Assembly (NCBI GenBank): GCA_035610835.1
Contig: CM069450.1
Span: 32,480,971 to 32,544,970 of the forward strand
Direction of reading: 5' to 3'
DNA length: 64,000 bases
Origin: Ophiura sarsii
Taxonomy: Eukaryota; Echinodermata; Ophiuroidea; Amphilepidida; Ophiuridae
The notes under the pieces were generated by a model. That model was not told the DNA's origin. It was given only the letters and a program-made list of their open reading frames with translations, and did not search any database. How positions within the stretch are numbered: the stretch's first letter is position 1; each line of letters opens with the position of its first letter. Below are positions 47,341-58,175 of this stretch, in pieces. The position numbers and the translations under genes are program-made.

Positions 47341-47613
47341 CAATTCAGGAAAATTGGTGTTGGACCACATAGTCCATTTCTTTGCTAATATCCCACTTTA
47401 AGGGACTATTTTCAAGCGCTGATTTTGCAACAAACTTGTGTGGGGAGCTTGAGCTATCTATTAAGTGATATCCCTCCCCCGCCCCCACCAATCAATGTTG
47501 AGGGTTCCAACGACCGTGGTGATGAAACGGTTCCGAACAACATTGAATGGGGGGACTGGGGGGTTGATTTCAACGAAGTCCTCAAAGTGGTTCAACAGTT
47601 ATTTCCGGAATTG
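47341..47613 (+). repeat. terminal E module (E7)
   Basis: The array ends with a bare 273-bp E, cut exactly at GGAATTG and followed by TA and then the left-arm sequence GGTCCTTTTC. Confidence 0.93.
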
Positions 47614-47615
47614 TA

Positions 47616-47830
47616 GGTCCTTTTCATATGTATACAACTGGATCTGAGATTAAATAAAATAATCTACAGTATCAATGTAAGTGGGTCAACAAGAGTCTTG
47701 GAATATATTTGCCTAATTTGGTAGTTTCTTATTTTAATAGATCCTGCTTTTGGTAAATACCGCAATGAATATTAACACATTTTTAAATGAGGGGTAAGGT
47801 GAAGTAAAAGTGGGATCAGTAAAATTGGAT
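47616..47830 (+). repeat. large inverted duplication, left arm (part 2)
   Basis: From AGGTCCTTTTCATATG to GGTGAAGTAAAAGTGGGATC this continues the left arm beyond the array. It matches about 56965 back to 56765 in reverse complement (for example ACAAGAGTCTTGGAATATAT and TACCGCAATGAATATTA). Confidence 0.88.
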
Positions 47831-48315
47831 GACAATCACAATGGGCAGTTACTTTTTAAATTTCAAAAAGGGAATATTCTATATAATTTGACTTTTGTTG
47901 TTCGAACGATGAAGGGTGATCGGTGCAATCTTGGATAGTGCCTATCTTAAAACATTTTCACATTTGAATCTGCGTAATTTGTCTCGCATTTTTGGATTCG
48001 ACCATTGTGCCATAATGTTACGACACTTTTATTACAACCCGATATTTTAAAGCCAATCCTCGGAATAGCAATAACAATCAATTAACCTGGTAAAAACTTG
48101 AAAAGGCACTTGAAGGTTTGATACAGAATTTTGAAATGAGTGGAAATAAATATAAACTGTGGATTTATGAGCAGACCCTGGAAAGACCTTAACCCTAACC
48201 CAACTGAATCTCACTAAATCTCACTGCCAGAAACTCCACGCACGTGCTGCTGCATTGCCTCGATGACGTCACCTACCGCAGGCATATGTGGGCACGAAGT
48301 TTGTGCCCGCATATG
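47831..48315. other. unassigned sequence
   Basis: Nothing recognised. Confidence 0.3.
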
Positions 48316-48317
48316 CG

Positions 48318-48395
48318 CTAGGGAGTTAGCTCAGTTGGTAGAGGGACAGACTGGGGTGCGGATGGTCCCGCGATCGAATCTCGGGGGGTGCTGGG
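48318..48395 (+). pseudogene. tRNA-like sequence with A and B boxes
   Basis: It reads GGGAGTTAGCTCAGTTGGTA (A box at 48326-48338) and CCCGCGATCGAATCTCGGG (B box, T-arm with one mismatch). The spacing is right for a tRNA, but the acceptor and anticodon stems do not close. It is probably a tRNA pseudogene or SINE head. Confidence 0.5.
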
Positions 48396-48765
48396 TGATT
48401 TTTCGGGTAAAAAAATAGTACTTTCCCCCTCCCCCCGATACGCACAAAAACATAGCTTTACCGGTTAGGGTTAATAAATGTCAATTTTTCATGTCAATTA
48501 AGGAAGCGAGCATAATTAGAATACTACATTAAAGAACGACTTAATAAATAATTCGACCATTCCGTGGATTGGGTTCAATTGGCTACTAAATTTAGTGTAA
48601 CGTTATAACGAAATGGTCGATTTTGTTATTCTTTTTTGTGGTTGAATGAAAGGATAGAAAATCTTCGTAGAACTATCATTGATTTTGGAATATACATGCC
48701 TAAAATGTTGTGGATGCATTCTTTCTGACTCACTCACCCTGTAACGTAACGTAGAAGAATACAAT
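48396..48765. other. unassigned sequence
   Basis: Nothing recognised. Confidence 0.3.
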
Positions 48766-49020
48766 TCAGTGGCGTAACAGCCAGGGGGGGGGGGGGGGCA
48801 GAGGGGGCACAGTGCCCCCCCCCCCCCCCCCTGAAGGTGCTCAGCAGGAAATTCAAACCTACCCACCAGGAAAAATAGGGGGAAGGGAAAAGAGGAAAAG
48901 AAGGGGGAAAGGGAAAGAAAAGGGAGAGAGAAAGGAAAAAAAGGGAGGAAAAAGAAAAAGGAAAAGGAGAAAAAAAGGAAAAAGGGGAAAGAAAGAAAAT
49001 TTGGCAGTACAAAAAGGTAA
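48766..49020. repeat. G-run/C-run hairpin plus purine-only tract
   Basis: CAGTGGCGTAACAGCCAGG leads into a G run (48784-48798), then GCAGAGGGGGCACAGTGCC and a C run (about 48815-48831), which together can fold. A tract of about 130 bp, nearly all A and G on the plus strand, follows (about 48870-49000). The lead-in phrase resembles the start of a common invertebrate dispersed repeat. The lysine-rich frame across it is a composition artefact. Confidence 0.65.
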
Positions 49021-49042
49021 AAGCTGTTGTGCTTTTTGTACT

Positions 49043-49130
49043 GCGAAATTTTGTGACCGTGCGAAATTTTGTGACCGTTCGAAATGTTGTGACCGTGCGA
49101 AATTTTGTGACCGTGCGAATTTTTTTGACC
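49043..49130 (+). repeat. 18-bp minisatellite
   Basis: About five units of GCGAAATTTTGTGACCGT with single-base variants. Confidence 0.85.
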
Positions 49131-49444
49131 CTACCCATCATCATGAGCATAAATATAAACAAAATGATAGAAGAAGAAAAAATACAATTTACAAAGTACA
49201 ATAAATTACATAACAACATAAATAACAAACATTTCACCACAATGCCATCCAGGATGGCAGACACTGACACTAACACTGACATACCAGGATAGCCCATTAA
49301 GCCTGACAATAAGGAGCAAGCTTATTTCCAATGGGGTCCCAAACAAACGCAGAGGCCGTGAAGAAGTGCGAAACAAAGAAAAAACAACAACAAATTAAGG
49401 GACAGGGAAACAAGCTTACACCGTAAAATCAGACCTCTCTTGAT

Positions 49445-49584
49445 TCAGGGACATAGTTGCCAGATGTTGCTTAACATTTGCTTAAAAGCATACTTGGTGG
49501 GCAAAACCTGGATCCTTGGTGGCAGTGCATTCCAATCCAGAATGGCATTGTAGTAGAATGTGCTTGAAGCAAGGCTACTTCTAT
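49445..49584 (-). pseudogene. LINE ORF2 C-terminal tail fragment
   Basis: On the minus strand the frame reads SSTFYYNAILDWNALPPRI and then FKQMLSNIWQLCP and stops at 49445. The DWNALPPRI block followed by a short hydrophobic tail is the usual end of CR1/L2/Jockey-type reverse-transcriptase proteins. Only about 45 codons are left before in-frame stops. The neighbouring 49135-49650 region may be more of the same decayed element. Confidence 0.7.
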
Positions 49585-49823
49585 GCTACCACCATAGTAG
49601 AATATGTGTATGTAAAACAATCCAAGCACAGACAACGTCATGCTTTGCAATATAGCTCACCGGCCAACTTCGAAAAGCCTGCTAGTTAAGGCGCAGGGGT
49701 AATTAGAAGGCTAGAAGAAAACTTTCACTTCTATGTGATAGGTTGATGCTTAGGGGTCATCGCTAGGGTGGATGTGAAAATTGAAAGTGGTGCAATTTTT
49801 AAATAATGTCGAAATTGGTTAGT

Positions 49824-50460
49824 TTTCTAAAAATTGCTATATTGTAAATTAAAAAAATATGAAGGTTGTTATTTTTGACTGACACTGAGCTTCATAATAT
49901 AGGTAATGGTTATATTGATCAAAATCTCCAACAAATTCCCTTTGACCTGTAAAATGACCAGAATTGTTTAAAAATTAGCAAATTATGAGAAAAATCGTAA
50001 AATATTTTTTACATTTATAGGCTTGATTTGAAAATGTAAAAAGTTAGACAAATTGAAGATAGCTTAAAAACTGCCCATATATATCATACTCATAACGGCA
50101 TTAATCATAAAACGATAAGTATAAAATGCAAACTACTGAAGGAGAGCATTTTTATAAAAAAAAATGCTCGAAATGTCAATCAATGGGTCAAAATTTGACA
50201 AATCTGTATTTTCGCCACACATCCCAGTCAAAGTTGATTGTTATTGTTCAAATGACATTGTAAATAGTCGATAAGCATCTATATGCAACATTGTGATATA
50301 ATAAGGCAGGTAATTTCTAAAATTTACCCGAAACAACTGAAAATTGTACTTTTTCGAATGAAGGATGGCAAAGACCCCAAATATGTTTAGGACATTATAA
50401 AGTAAATTCGATCAATACTGAAACATCAACAGTAGCCCCACAAAATGTAACCAGCAGTCT
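49824..50460. other. non-coding 5' part of the TIR element
   Basis: AT-rich and without coding signal. It presumably held the promoter and leader of the gene that follows. Confidence 0.4.
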
Positions 50461-52047
50461 ATGCAAAGTGAGAGGTGAAGGTACAAAGCAGATGACCGAC
50501 TCCAACAGGCAGATAAACACCTCTTTGATCCCATCAAGAAAATACCTCTAAAATCATTCGCGAGTCTTAACAAGGTCATTACATCGAAGCAGAATCAGAA
50601 GACGCTTGGATTAAACATTGACCGACACATCTTTAGCCAACTTGCCGTCATTGAACAATCTCGAAATTTGGATATTCGAGGCCTGATGTGTTATGAGTTA
50701 GCACCAGTACCTCTATCTCGATGGATCTATGAGGAAAACGACGAAAAGTGACACCCTTGCATGGCTGGAGAAAGGTCTCGCGATACGCAACCTTCCACCA
50801 TCAAGTGGGCCAACCCTAGGCCAACCCTCATGATGTTATTACGGATGGTGTGCACAACACGACGGAATGCAAGACATTTGGAGAACTGGCAGACAAGCTG
50901 CTCACTACAATTATTGGATTACATTACCGCTATACGTTTGTTGTTGGTGACAATTATACCAATACCGAATCGATTAAGTCTGGCGAAAGGGCACGGAGAG
51001 GAGCAGTTCAGATGACTGAGATTAGGAAGATTACATCCGTAACACCGCTTCCAATTCAACGTACCAAGATGCTTTCAAACCCGAAAAACAAAACCAACAT
51101 AGCAGATTTTCTGCTAAACAATTGGAAAGTGTGAAGAACAGCTATTACCAGGATATGAGATGTACTTTTCAGGCGGCTTCCATGACATCAACCGAGCTGT
51201 GAAAGTAATGCCAGGTCAACATACCGATATACCACAGCTCGGAAGCGATCACGAGGAAGCTGATTCACGTATGTTTCTGAATGTCGCCTATGGAAAGGAA
51301 GCAACAGGGGTAAATCGAGTTGTTGTGTGGAGTATCGATTCTGACGTAGCTGCAATGTGTCCGTTTTACTGCAAAGTCCTAGGATTGCAGGAATTCTTTT
51401 TCAAAACCGGTACAAAACAGAAGAAGAGATTTATTCCTATATATGCACAAGGTGGCATCCAACCTTCAATCAGACATGTGCACGATGTTACTAATCCTTC
51501 ATGTATTTAGTAGATGTGACTCAACATCGTCTTTTTTTGGAAAGGAAAAGACCCGATGGCTATATACTGCTGCTGCTCACCCTGAACTAGCCGATGGCCT
51601 GAAAGGACTAGGATCAGATGCTTCACAAATAGACCCGACAACAACAGCAGCTTATGTATCCCTTGTGATGCTCATGTATTCAAGCAAGATTCTACCATCA
51701 CTCGACGCCATGCGATACAAAATGTTTGCTAAGAATAATAGTGCAAATGAGAAACTGCCCCCTACATCAGATTCCAGCAACACCTAAAACGGGCAAACTA
51801 TCAGTCATTTATCTGGATGCATGCAACCACGCAGTATATGGACATATCTCCTATTAACAATGGAAGGATGTTAGACGACAATGCCCATCTCGTTCCACAA
51901 ATTATGCTGTTACAACCCGCACCAGAAGCCGTGCTGACGTTTGAAAAATGTGGGTGACCCTGCACTGACGCTTGCGGATGTGATGAGAAGAGTTGCGACA
52001 ACCGAGTAGTTTATCTAGAATCAGATACAGACAGTAATAGCGAGTGA
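50461..52047 (+). pseudogene. XPG/FEN-like (PIN superfamily) element protein, broken
   Basis: The order of blocks matches a family I have seen repeatedly in invertebrate genomes but cannot name. FDPIKKIPLKSFASLNKV (from 50524) and YELAPVPLS come first. After a frameshift near 50722 comes DGSMRKTTKSDTLAWLEKG. Next are SIKSGERARRGAVQ, NKTNIADFLL and MYFSGGFHDINRA, then LGSDHEEADSRMFLNVAYG with VVVWSIDSDVAAM, then FSRCDSTSSFFGKEK. The gene ends with LPPTSDSFQQHLKRANYQSF, PAPEAVLTFEKCG and a Cys-rich tail CTDACGCDEKSCDNR. EEADSR plus DSDV plus (G)CDST correspond to the acidic sites and the Gly-(C/S)-Asp-x helical-hairpin entry of XPG/FEN1 nucleases; that assignment is inference. Arg replaces the usual Gly before CDST. 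Stops and at least three frameshifts (near 50758, 51134 and 51510) make it a pseudogene. Confidence 0.8.
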
Positions 52048-52684
52048 ATACTTTTCTTCAAGCATTACTCCAATACCGGTTTTGTAAGCCATCTAATCCT
52101 TCGTCAAGTCAAGCTTCGTGTTTATAAAAGATCTACTGATTCCTGAAAATACCTTTAAAGGTCATTCTTTTCTCATCCTATATCTCATTATCCTTAAACA
52201 TACCGGTGGTATATCTTGCTCATATCATGTAATTACATTACGTTAACTTTCGGTCAACATTTCTTAGAGTCCTCCATATTACTGAATCTCACTAGTGATA
52301 AGGCGAGTGATAATATTGAGTAGATCAACACGTGTCTTTCACTTTAGCTGATCTCCACGTTAGTAATTCAAGAATGGTTGTGTGTGATCTTCTTGCGCAC
52401 TGACCGACAGTGTTGAGTCTTATGTATAAACTGCTTCAAGAACTTGATCTTATCATGCCCATTTCCTATTTGAGGCCTTCCAATTGAATGTTTGCAGCAT
52501 GATGTCTTAAAAGTGGTATTGCAAGTAAACACCCAATACCTGTTTGTTTGATCTAAAAAATGGTTCAATATATTGCATTTGCATGGCAATAACATGTAAT
52601 GACAATGTGTGTGTAGTCATTATGGGTTCATGTCCTTAATTTGAAAAATAAAAATTGTACGTATTCAATAACACTATGCAGTCA
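52048..52684. other. 3' non-coding part of the TIR element
   Basis: No further coding blocks were recognised between the protein end and the nested element. Confidence 0.4.
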
Positions 52685-52686
52685 TA

Positions 52687-53359
52687 CAGGGTGAGTCAAA
52701 AAAAAGTGTACTCAACTTCAGCGATTTATTTTAGAAAAAGTATTCGTTTGTTTTCAAAACAATATACTACGGTATAAAGACAAATCAATTAGCTTTAATA
52801 TGAATTTTATCTGGTTTAGATTGGTTGAGGGAAACTTATTTTACGCTGTTTTGAATAAAAGTGACCAATTTAACGTCCGAACACGCTTTCCAGATCTTGA
52901 CCATTATATTTCATAAGATACGCCCAATAAAAAATTACAATACCGACAGCGAAAGGATCAATTCCTTTGTTATGAAATGATTAAAGTGTGGTAATTGTGT
53001 CATAAATAGGCCTTGAAGCTGTCTATTGTTTTAATCTATTAGGAGACAATTTTGAACAAGTGTATTGTCTACTTAATTCTTTTAATAAACAAGATGTGTA
53101 ATGCTTTACATCATAATCCTAGTAAACATTATTAAGCTCGTTAAGCTTGAAATTAAAAACCGTGTTTTAGGTGACAAAACAGCTCCTGTACAGAAATAGT
53201 CATATTTACTTAACGGTATCATCAAATAGCGTGATTTTTTCCAGATGGTAGCAAAGAAATGGCGCAATCATTTAAAGTTTTGTTTGCCTTGATTTTGTGG
53301 TTAAACATTTTTTGTTTTGATTTTTTTCAATTAGGGTACACTTTTTTTTACTCACCCTG
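52687..53359. mobile_element. mariner-like non-autonomous element nested in the 4.7-kb element
   Basis: It begins CAGGGTGAGTCAAAAAAAAG and ends in the reverse complement CTTTTTTTTACTCACCCTG, with TA on both sides (52685-52686 and 53360-53361). TIRs of this CAGGGTGAGTCA type with TA duplications are known from Tc1/mariner elements. It is 673 bp with no transposase. The inner sequence resembles the copies in the inverted arms at 28.5-29.1 and 58.2-58.8 kb. Confidence 0.88.
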
Positions 53360-53361
53360 TA

Positions 53362-54150
53362 TATCAAAGTATTAAAGTACGATGTTTTCATCGATTTGGC
53401 TAGGTTTATGTATTTGTAACGTGTGCTCTAATAAAATAAAATGTCCAACATAATATACAATTTCGCAATGTCTTTTTTTGGGGGGGGGGGGGGTGGTTAA
53501 CAGTGGTGTTCAGTATTGAGGGGCCTGATAATTGATGAAAATTATATTGCATTTTAAACTTTTAATGTATTTACATTATGTTACATTATTTATTTATTTA
53601 TTTAAAAAAATATGTATTTTCGTACATTATTGGTAAAATTGACTATTTTTGACCAAACTAGACATACACTTTGAACAAAATAATATATATAGTATTATAA
53701 ATCAGGTTTAGATACATCTGAAAGCAAAAAAATAACAGGTAAACACCTTAAATTAGATAAGTAAACAGCATTTTGTAAATTTTGCTAATTTTTGCGATTT
53801 CTATCAATTTTTTAGTCTTCGGGACCAATCCCTCACTAAACAATCATATTTATGTAATTTAGTAACTAAAATACATTTACTATCGACGTATGCACTTTTT
53901 AAAAACAATACCATTCCTCTAGCTATTTTCAACCTCAAGAAATAAGCAAAAGTGTAACCAATTATTTCATAATTTTCCTTATTTTAGGCCTTTTTGGTCT
54001 GTTCTGGTCACTTTTTGCCCTAAGAATTTAACATATTCAAGTTAAATGAGGTGTCGTTTTATTCACTATACAGTAAGCTACATTCTAGCATTACAAACTG
54101 AATTTCAACGACAACCCCTTTAGTAGAAAACGGGGTTTTAGTTAAAATCA
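53362..54150. other. 3' non-coding part of the TIR element, continued
   Basis: AT-rich with a 14-base G run at 53480-53493. Nothing else was recognised before the right inverted repeat. Confidence 0.4.
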
Positions 54151-54390
54151 TAAAAACGTTCCATTTTCACTCATTTTTGGTCATATTAAAAAATTGCACC
54201 ACTTTCAATTTTCACATCCACCCTAGTGATGACCCAAATGCATCAATCTATCACCTAAAAGTGATGGATATCTTCTAGCTTTCCAATTACCCCTGCACCC
54301 CATTTTTCACTGCTGGCCGGTGAGCTAATAATGCAAATATATATGCGTAGAGAATAGTGATTTTAAAAATCCAACACCATGATACATATT

Positions 54391-54599
54391 ATAAAGCAGA
54401 TTTCGTGATCAAGTACAAGTCGAATATTGGCAAGGACGCAAGCCATAATCTAAGTCGAATAATGGCAAGGACGTAAGCCATACCCTGTTTACAATATTAA
54501 AGCAGATTTCGTGATCAAGTACAAGTCGAATATTGGCAAGGACGCAAGCCATAATCTAAGTCGAATAATGGCAAGGACGTAAGCCATACCCTGTTTACA
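54391..54599 (+). repeat. 106-bp tandem repeat running into the assembly gap
   Basis: Two copies of AGCAGATTTCGTGATCAAGT ... CCATACCCTGTTTACA start at about 54396 and 54502. Each unit holds an inner near-duplication (TCGAATATTGGCAAGGACGC / TCGAATAATGGCAAGGACGT). The second copy is cut by the gap, so the true copy number is unknown. Confidence 0.88.
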
Positions 54600-54699
54600 N
54601 NNNNNNNNNNNNNNNNNNNNNNNNNNNNNNNNNNNNNNNNNNNNNNNNNNNNNNNNNNNNNNNNNNNNNNNNNNNNNNNNNNNNNNNNNNNNNNNNNNN
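54600..54699. other. assembly gap (100 N)
   Basis: A run of 100 N with no sequence. The round size suggests a gap of unknown real length. It abuts a tandem repeat. Confidence 0.98.
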
Positions 54700-55262
54700 G
54701 TTTAACATATTTAATGACGGGTTGAATGCAGTCATAGTCAGAGACACCCATGATTGTCGTAAAAATCTCATTACTAGACATTGAATCTAAATTGTAAATG
54801 TCAGAGAGTTTACATAAGAGATCATCACGTAAGGTTGAGTAAAATGGGCATTTCATTATAAGGTGAAATTCATCCTCAACCAAACTCAAATCACATAATT
54901 TACAGATTCTGTCCTGAGGTTGGATTTTGGGTGTAACATGTCTACCTTTCTCAATCATTAATGAATGAGCACTAATTCTTAATTTAGTGAAGATATTTCT
55001 AGTAGACCGGTTGAACATAACAACATAATTCTCAAGAGAAAATGATTTTTTGAAAAGACAATAAGACCTCAATTTAGCTTGAAAATTACTAATAGTCTTA
55101 AACCAAAGATGACTGTAAACAAGCTCCAGGTTAGAAGTAATAATTGTATTAAAATTACTTGGTGTAATGCAATTTGGTCTATTCCAGATATCTAATCTTT
55201 TAATGAGATCAAATAACCCTTTTATACCTGATGACCATAGAAAGAAAGAAAAATTCCGATTG
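54700..55262 (-). pseudogene. LINE ORF2 C-terminal region with zinc-binding motif, cut by gap
   Basis: One minus-strand frame is open from an in-frame TAA at about 55260 to the gap. It reads GLFDLIKRLDIWNRPN, SNLELVYSHLWFKT, NIFTKLRISAHSLMIEKGRH and RICKLCDLSLVEDEFHLIMK followed by CPFYSTLRDDL. TKLRIS-H-L-IE-GR followed by C-x2-C...VEDE-H-x4-C and R..L is the zinc-binding domain after the reverse transcriptase in many LINE proteins. The catalytic part is not present upstream, and the C-terminal end is lost in the gap. The clade was not determined. The long open frame suggests moderate age. Confidence 0.8.
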
Positions 55263-56764
55263 GATTAGTCAATAAGACATCCAGGATTATTTTAAATTCC
55301 AATCAATGCAAATAATTTGTCGATTCACGCTTCATGGAGTTGCTTAATGGTCTGAATTTATTATGAAACTGTGGCTTTTCCGCCATTAAACCAGGTAGAG
55401 ATATTAGTCCGTAATCAGGGTGGGGGAGGGGGTCTTTTTTGTGTGTGGGTCAAAGTCCCAGATGTGTGTCCTTTGTTGGGTGCTTAAGCTAATGTGGGTC
55501 GTTTTAGGCCTCAAATTGGTGTAACTTCATGAAATGTATTGGTACAGACATTGTATTAAAGTATACCGATCTGCCTTTGCGTCTTTGCGTAGACATAGAC
55601 TTGGACATTTCAAACTTGTACTACATTTAGTTGCAAATTAAAATTGAAAATGAAATGTTATATTTAAGAATTTGATAGCTTAATAACAGTTTACTTTCCT
55701 GACTCATTCAAATGTAGTCTTCATTTACCGTCATCCACATGGCGGAACCTAAAGGTCGCTTGAATAAATTTGCTAACATTTAGTAATTAATCTCATTGGC
55801 ATGAGAACATTTATTGGTTTAGACATTGTGTGGACTTAATTGTTCGATCAGACTCGCACTAATTCCAAATTAAAATCACTATGACAGGTTTCAGAATTTG
55901 GACAACTTACGAAAATCAATTCCTTTTAAAAGAAAGCTATTTTTAGCATCCGATATTTTACATTAACTCGGGCTTAATCCGGCGACAGCAACATATAAAT
56001 TGACACAAATTATCTCAACAAGTTCAATTCTACTGTTCAAGAATCCCTCTCGAGGGAGCTAAAATATCAAACCTGTCACGTTTGTAATTGTTGATGATTG
56101 GAAAATCAATATTAAGGTTGTGTGCGATCACATGACCGGCCATGGGTCATGGCAAATAAATTTGATTTTGAAGGGTTGCAGTTACAAGCTACCACTACTA
56201 ACTTTTGTGTCTTGTCGCAAACTTTTCTGACAACAAGGTAATTATACCGGCTAGTAAATATCTCCAAATTTTATTTTATATATTTTTAGAAATATTTGTT
56301 AAGGATGTGTCCTTCCCTGATCTAAACTGCATTTCTGAACTCCTCTAGTTACAAGCTTTCCAAAAATGTATACATTAGCTATCATAGGTTGAACACTTTT
56401 TCTGTTATAGTCATTTTTATAAATCCGGTAAATTGACATGATTGAGGCTGATTATTCATGTTGACTGTGTAGCGAATAGGAAGAAAACTGATGATCATGG
56501 TCTTATCTATAATTAATTAGTTGTTGCAAATAGTTGACAGGTCTGTTGAACCACATACTTAAAGACTACTAAATATCCTTAAAGATGGGACCAGAATGGT
56601 GTTTGTAGCATTAGGGGGATGACCCGTTATTGTTAAAAGAACAAAGCATGGGATTATCCCCATTGAGTTTGTACAGGCACCCCTTCCAGCGACACCCCTG
56701 GTCCCCAAACTTCAAACAGCTGTATCTCCCTTTTTGTATTATATAGATGTACCAATGCCATTTT
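55263..56764. other. unassigned sequence
   Basis: No gene, repeat boundary or hairpin was recognised in this 1.5 kb. Confidence 0.4.
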
Positions 56765-58175
56765 GATTCCACTTTTACTTCACCTTACCCAACATTAAAA
56801 ATATGTTTTAATATTCATTGCGGTATTTGTCAAAAACCGTATCTATGAAATAAGAAACTACCACATTTGGAAAATACATTCCAAGACTCTTGTTGACCTA
56901 CTTACATTGATACCGTCGATTATTTATTTAATCTCAAATCCATTTGTATACCTATGGAAAGGACCTAGGGGTAACCACGTCATATATAAAACTATGATGT
57001 GTTTCGTTTTTAATATGTGACGTCTTAAAACGTCTAGAAGCATTTCTTTGATCTGTCACTTGGTTCTTGGTTCTACTTTAAACTCAAATCTGCATAATAA
57101 CTACAAACTGTATTGCCTACTTTACACTTCAATGGCAGCTGTCGGGCTAGCTATGCAATTTATAAAATATACTGGTGACCATGAGTAGGAAATAAACACA
57201 TTAACATCATATGGCGATAAATCTAAATGTATATAAAGGGGACGAAGAACGAATGCTGAAAATCTGGCAATGCGCTGCTTATGTTGTTATCAATTATCAG
57301 ATCACTCCAGTGAGCGTTCAAATACACTTTATGAAATGTCAATAACTGCAATATCATATAAAAGTGTGGGGGGGGGGGCGTAGTGTAAACAATAAATGTA
57401 TACAGTTTTTAGGAGTTCCAAGTAGTTGACATGTTTTGTACACAAGACATAGAGGTTATCCGTGTAACTGTGTTAAAGATTTTTCAGAAAGAAGACACAC
57501 CTGTATCATGCTATGTAGGCCAATTTGGTAACACGATTCATGTGATGAATTGAACGTCATGCACCGATTCAAATGAATGTATAATAGGCCGGGTGCGATT
57601 CCCCTTTCTTTGTAGTCCGTTGCGCATGGCTAAATGGATAACCTCTATAAAGTAACAACACACCGAGCAAACGTTTTCGTTTTACACAACACAAACGTTC
57701 TTAAAAAGTTCACAATTGCTTAAAATTTTGTCATCTTTATGTTCAATTTTGGGAGACGTTTAGAGAACGTTTTCAGAAGGACTCAGATTTGTTTTGCAAC
57801 GTTTTGGACACGTTTTCCTAAAGCATTTGGCAAACGTTGATATGAACGTTCTGAAACTTTTTTTCTGACCGTCACAAAGGATTTAAAAGGTATTTTGCAA
57901 CGTTTACACTGAACGTCTATGAACTTATGGTCATATAATTTTGATTCCAACTGAAACCTATACTGTCAACTTTTGATCATAATGGTATCAAAGAAAATGT
58001 CACAACCTCAAACTCAGCTAAGATTATGCTGGAAATGTTCATACATAACAGTGTTGCATTACTTTAATCGGATACTACGGTGATTGTTTAACTAGCTCCC
58101 ACTGAGCTCTACTGAATACGTGTCGCACAAGAAGGTAATAGTTGATGAAATGAAATGGTAAAATGGTAAAATATA

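Larger units (their letters stand above)
29854..47613 (+). repeat. 17.76-kb tandem array of modules E (273 bp) and S (2261 bp)
   Basis: The order is E-S-CATG-S-E-S-E-S-E-S-E-S-E-S-E. The lengths add exactly: seven E of 273, seven S of 2261, an 18-bp duplication in the second S, and the 4-bp CATG give 17,760. The outer ends are CAATTCAGGAAAA and TTTCCGGAATTG, an imperfect inverted repeat. The array sits between two TA dinucleotides (29852-29853 and 47614-47615). The other arm of the inverted duplication has one TA (56966-56967) at the same place and no array. The edge units 1 and 2 differ from the rest, while units 3-7 are nearly identical. No transposase or other long frame is present. Confidence 0.93.
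49653..54327. mobile_element. 4.7-kb TIR element encoding a decayed XPG/FEN-like protein
   Basis: Long imperfect inverted repeats of about 170 bp bound the region. The left end runs TAGCTCACCGGCCA ... GCAGGGGTAATTAGAA ... TAGGGTGGATGTGAAAATTG ... AGTGGTGCAATTTTT. The right end is the same in reverse complement and closes TGGCCGGTGAGCTA. A possible 3-bp target duplication ATA flanks it, but similarity leaks outward (TTTGCA on both sides), so the ends could lie slightly further out. Inside are one broken gene (50461-52047) and a nested mariner-like element (52687-53359). Confidence 0.75.

Noticed and set aside
29854..47613. CRISPR array or prokaryotic repeat system
   Set aside because: Units of 2.5 kb with no spacer/repeat pattern, surrounded by eukaryotic LINEs.
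29854..47613. E modules as LTRs of a retrotransposon
   Set aside because: E begins CA and ends TG (not TG...CA). There is no primer-binding site, polypurine tract, gag or pol, and S holds no long frame.
48318..48395. Functional tRNA gene
   Set aside because: A and B boxes are present but the acceptor and anticodon stems do not pair, so it is called a tRNA-like remnant.
48812..49309. Lysine/glutamate-rich 130-codon frame and a 191-codon minus-strand frame
   Set aside because: Both cross a G/C run, a purine-only tract and an 18-bp minisatellite. The peptides merely mirror low complexity.
54515..54599. Continuation of the LINE frame through the N gap
   Set aside because: The sequence beyond the gap is the 106-bp tandem repeat. 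Translating across N is meaningless.
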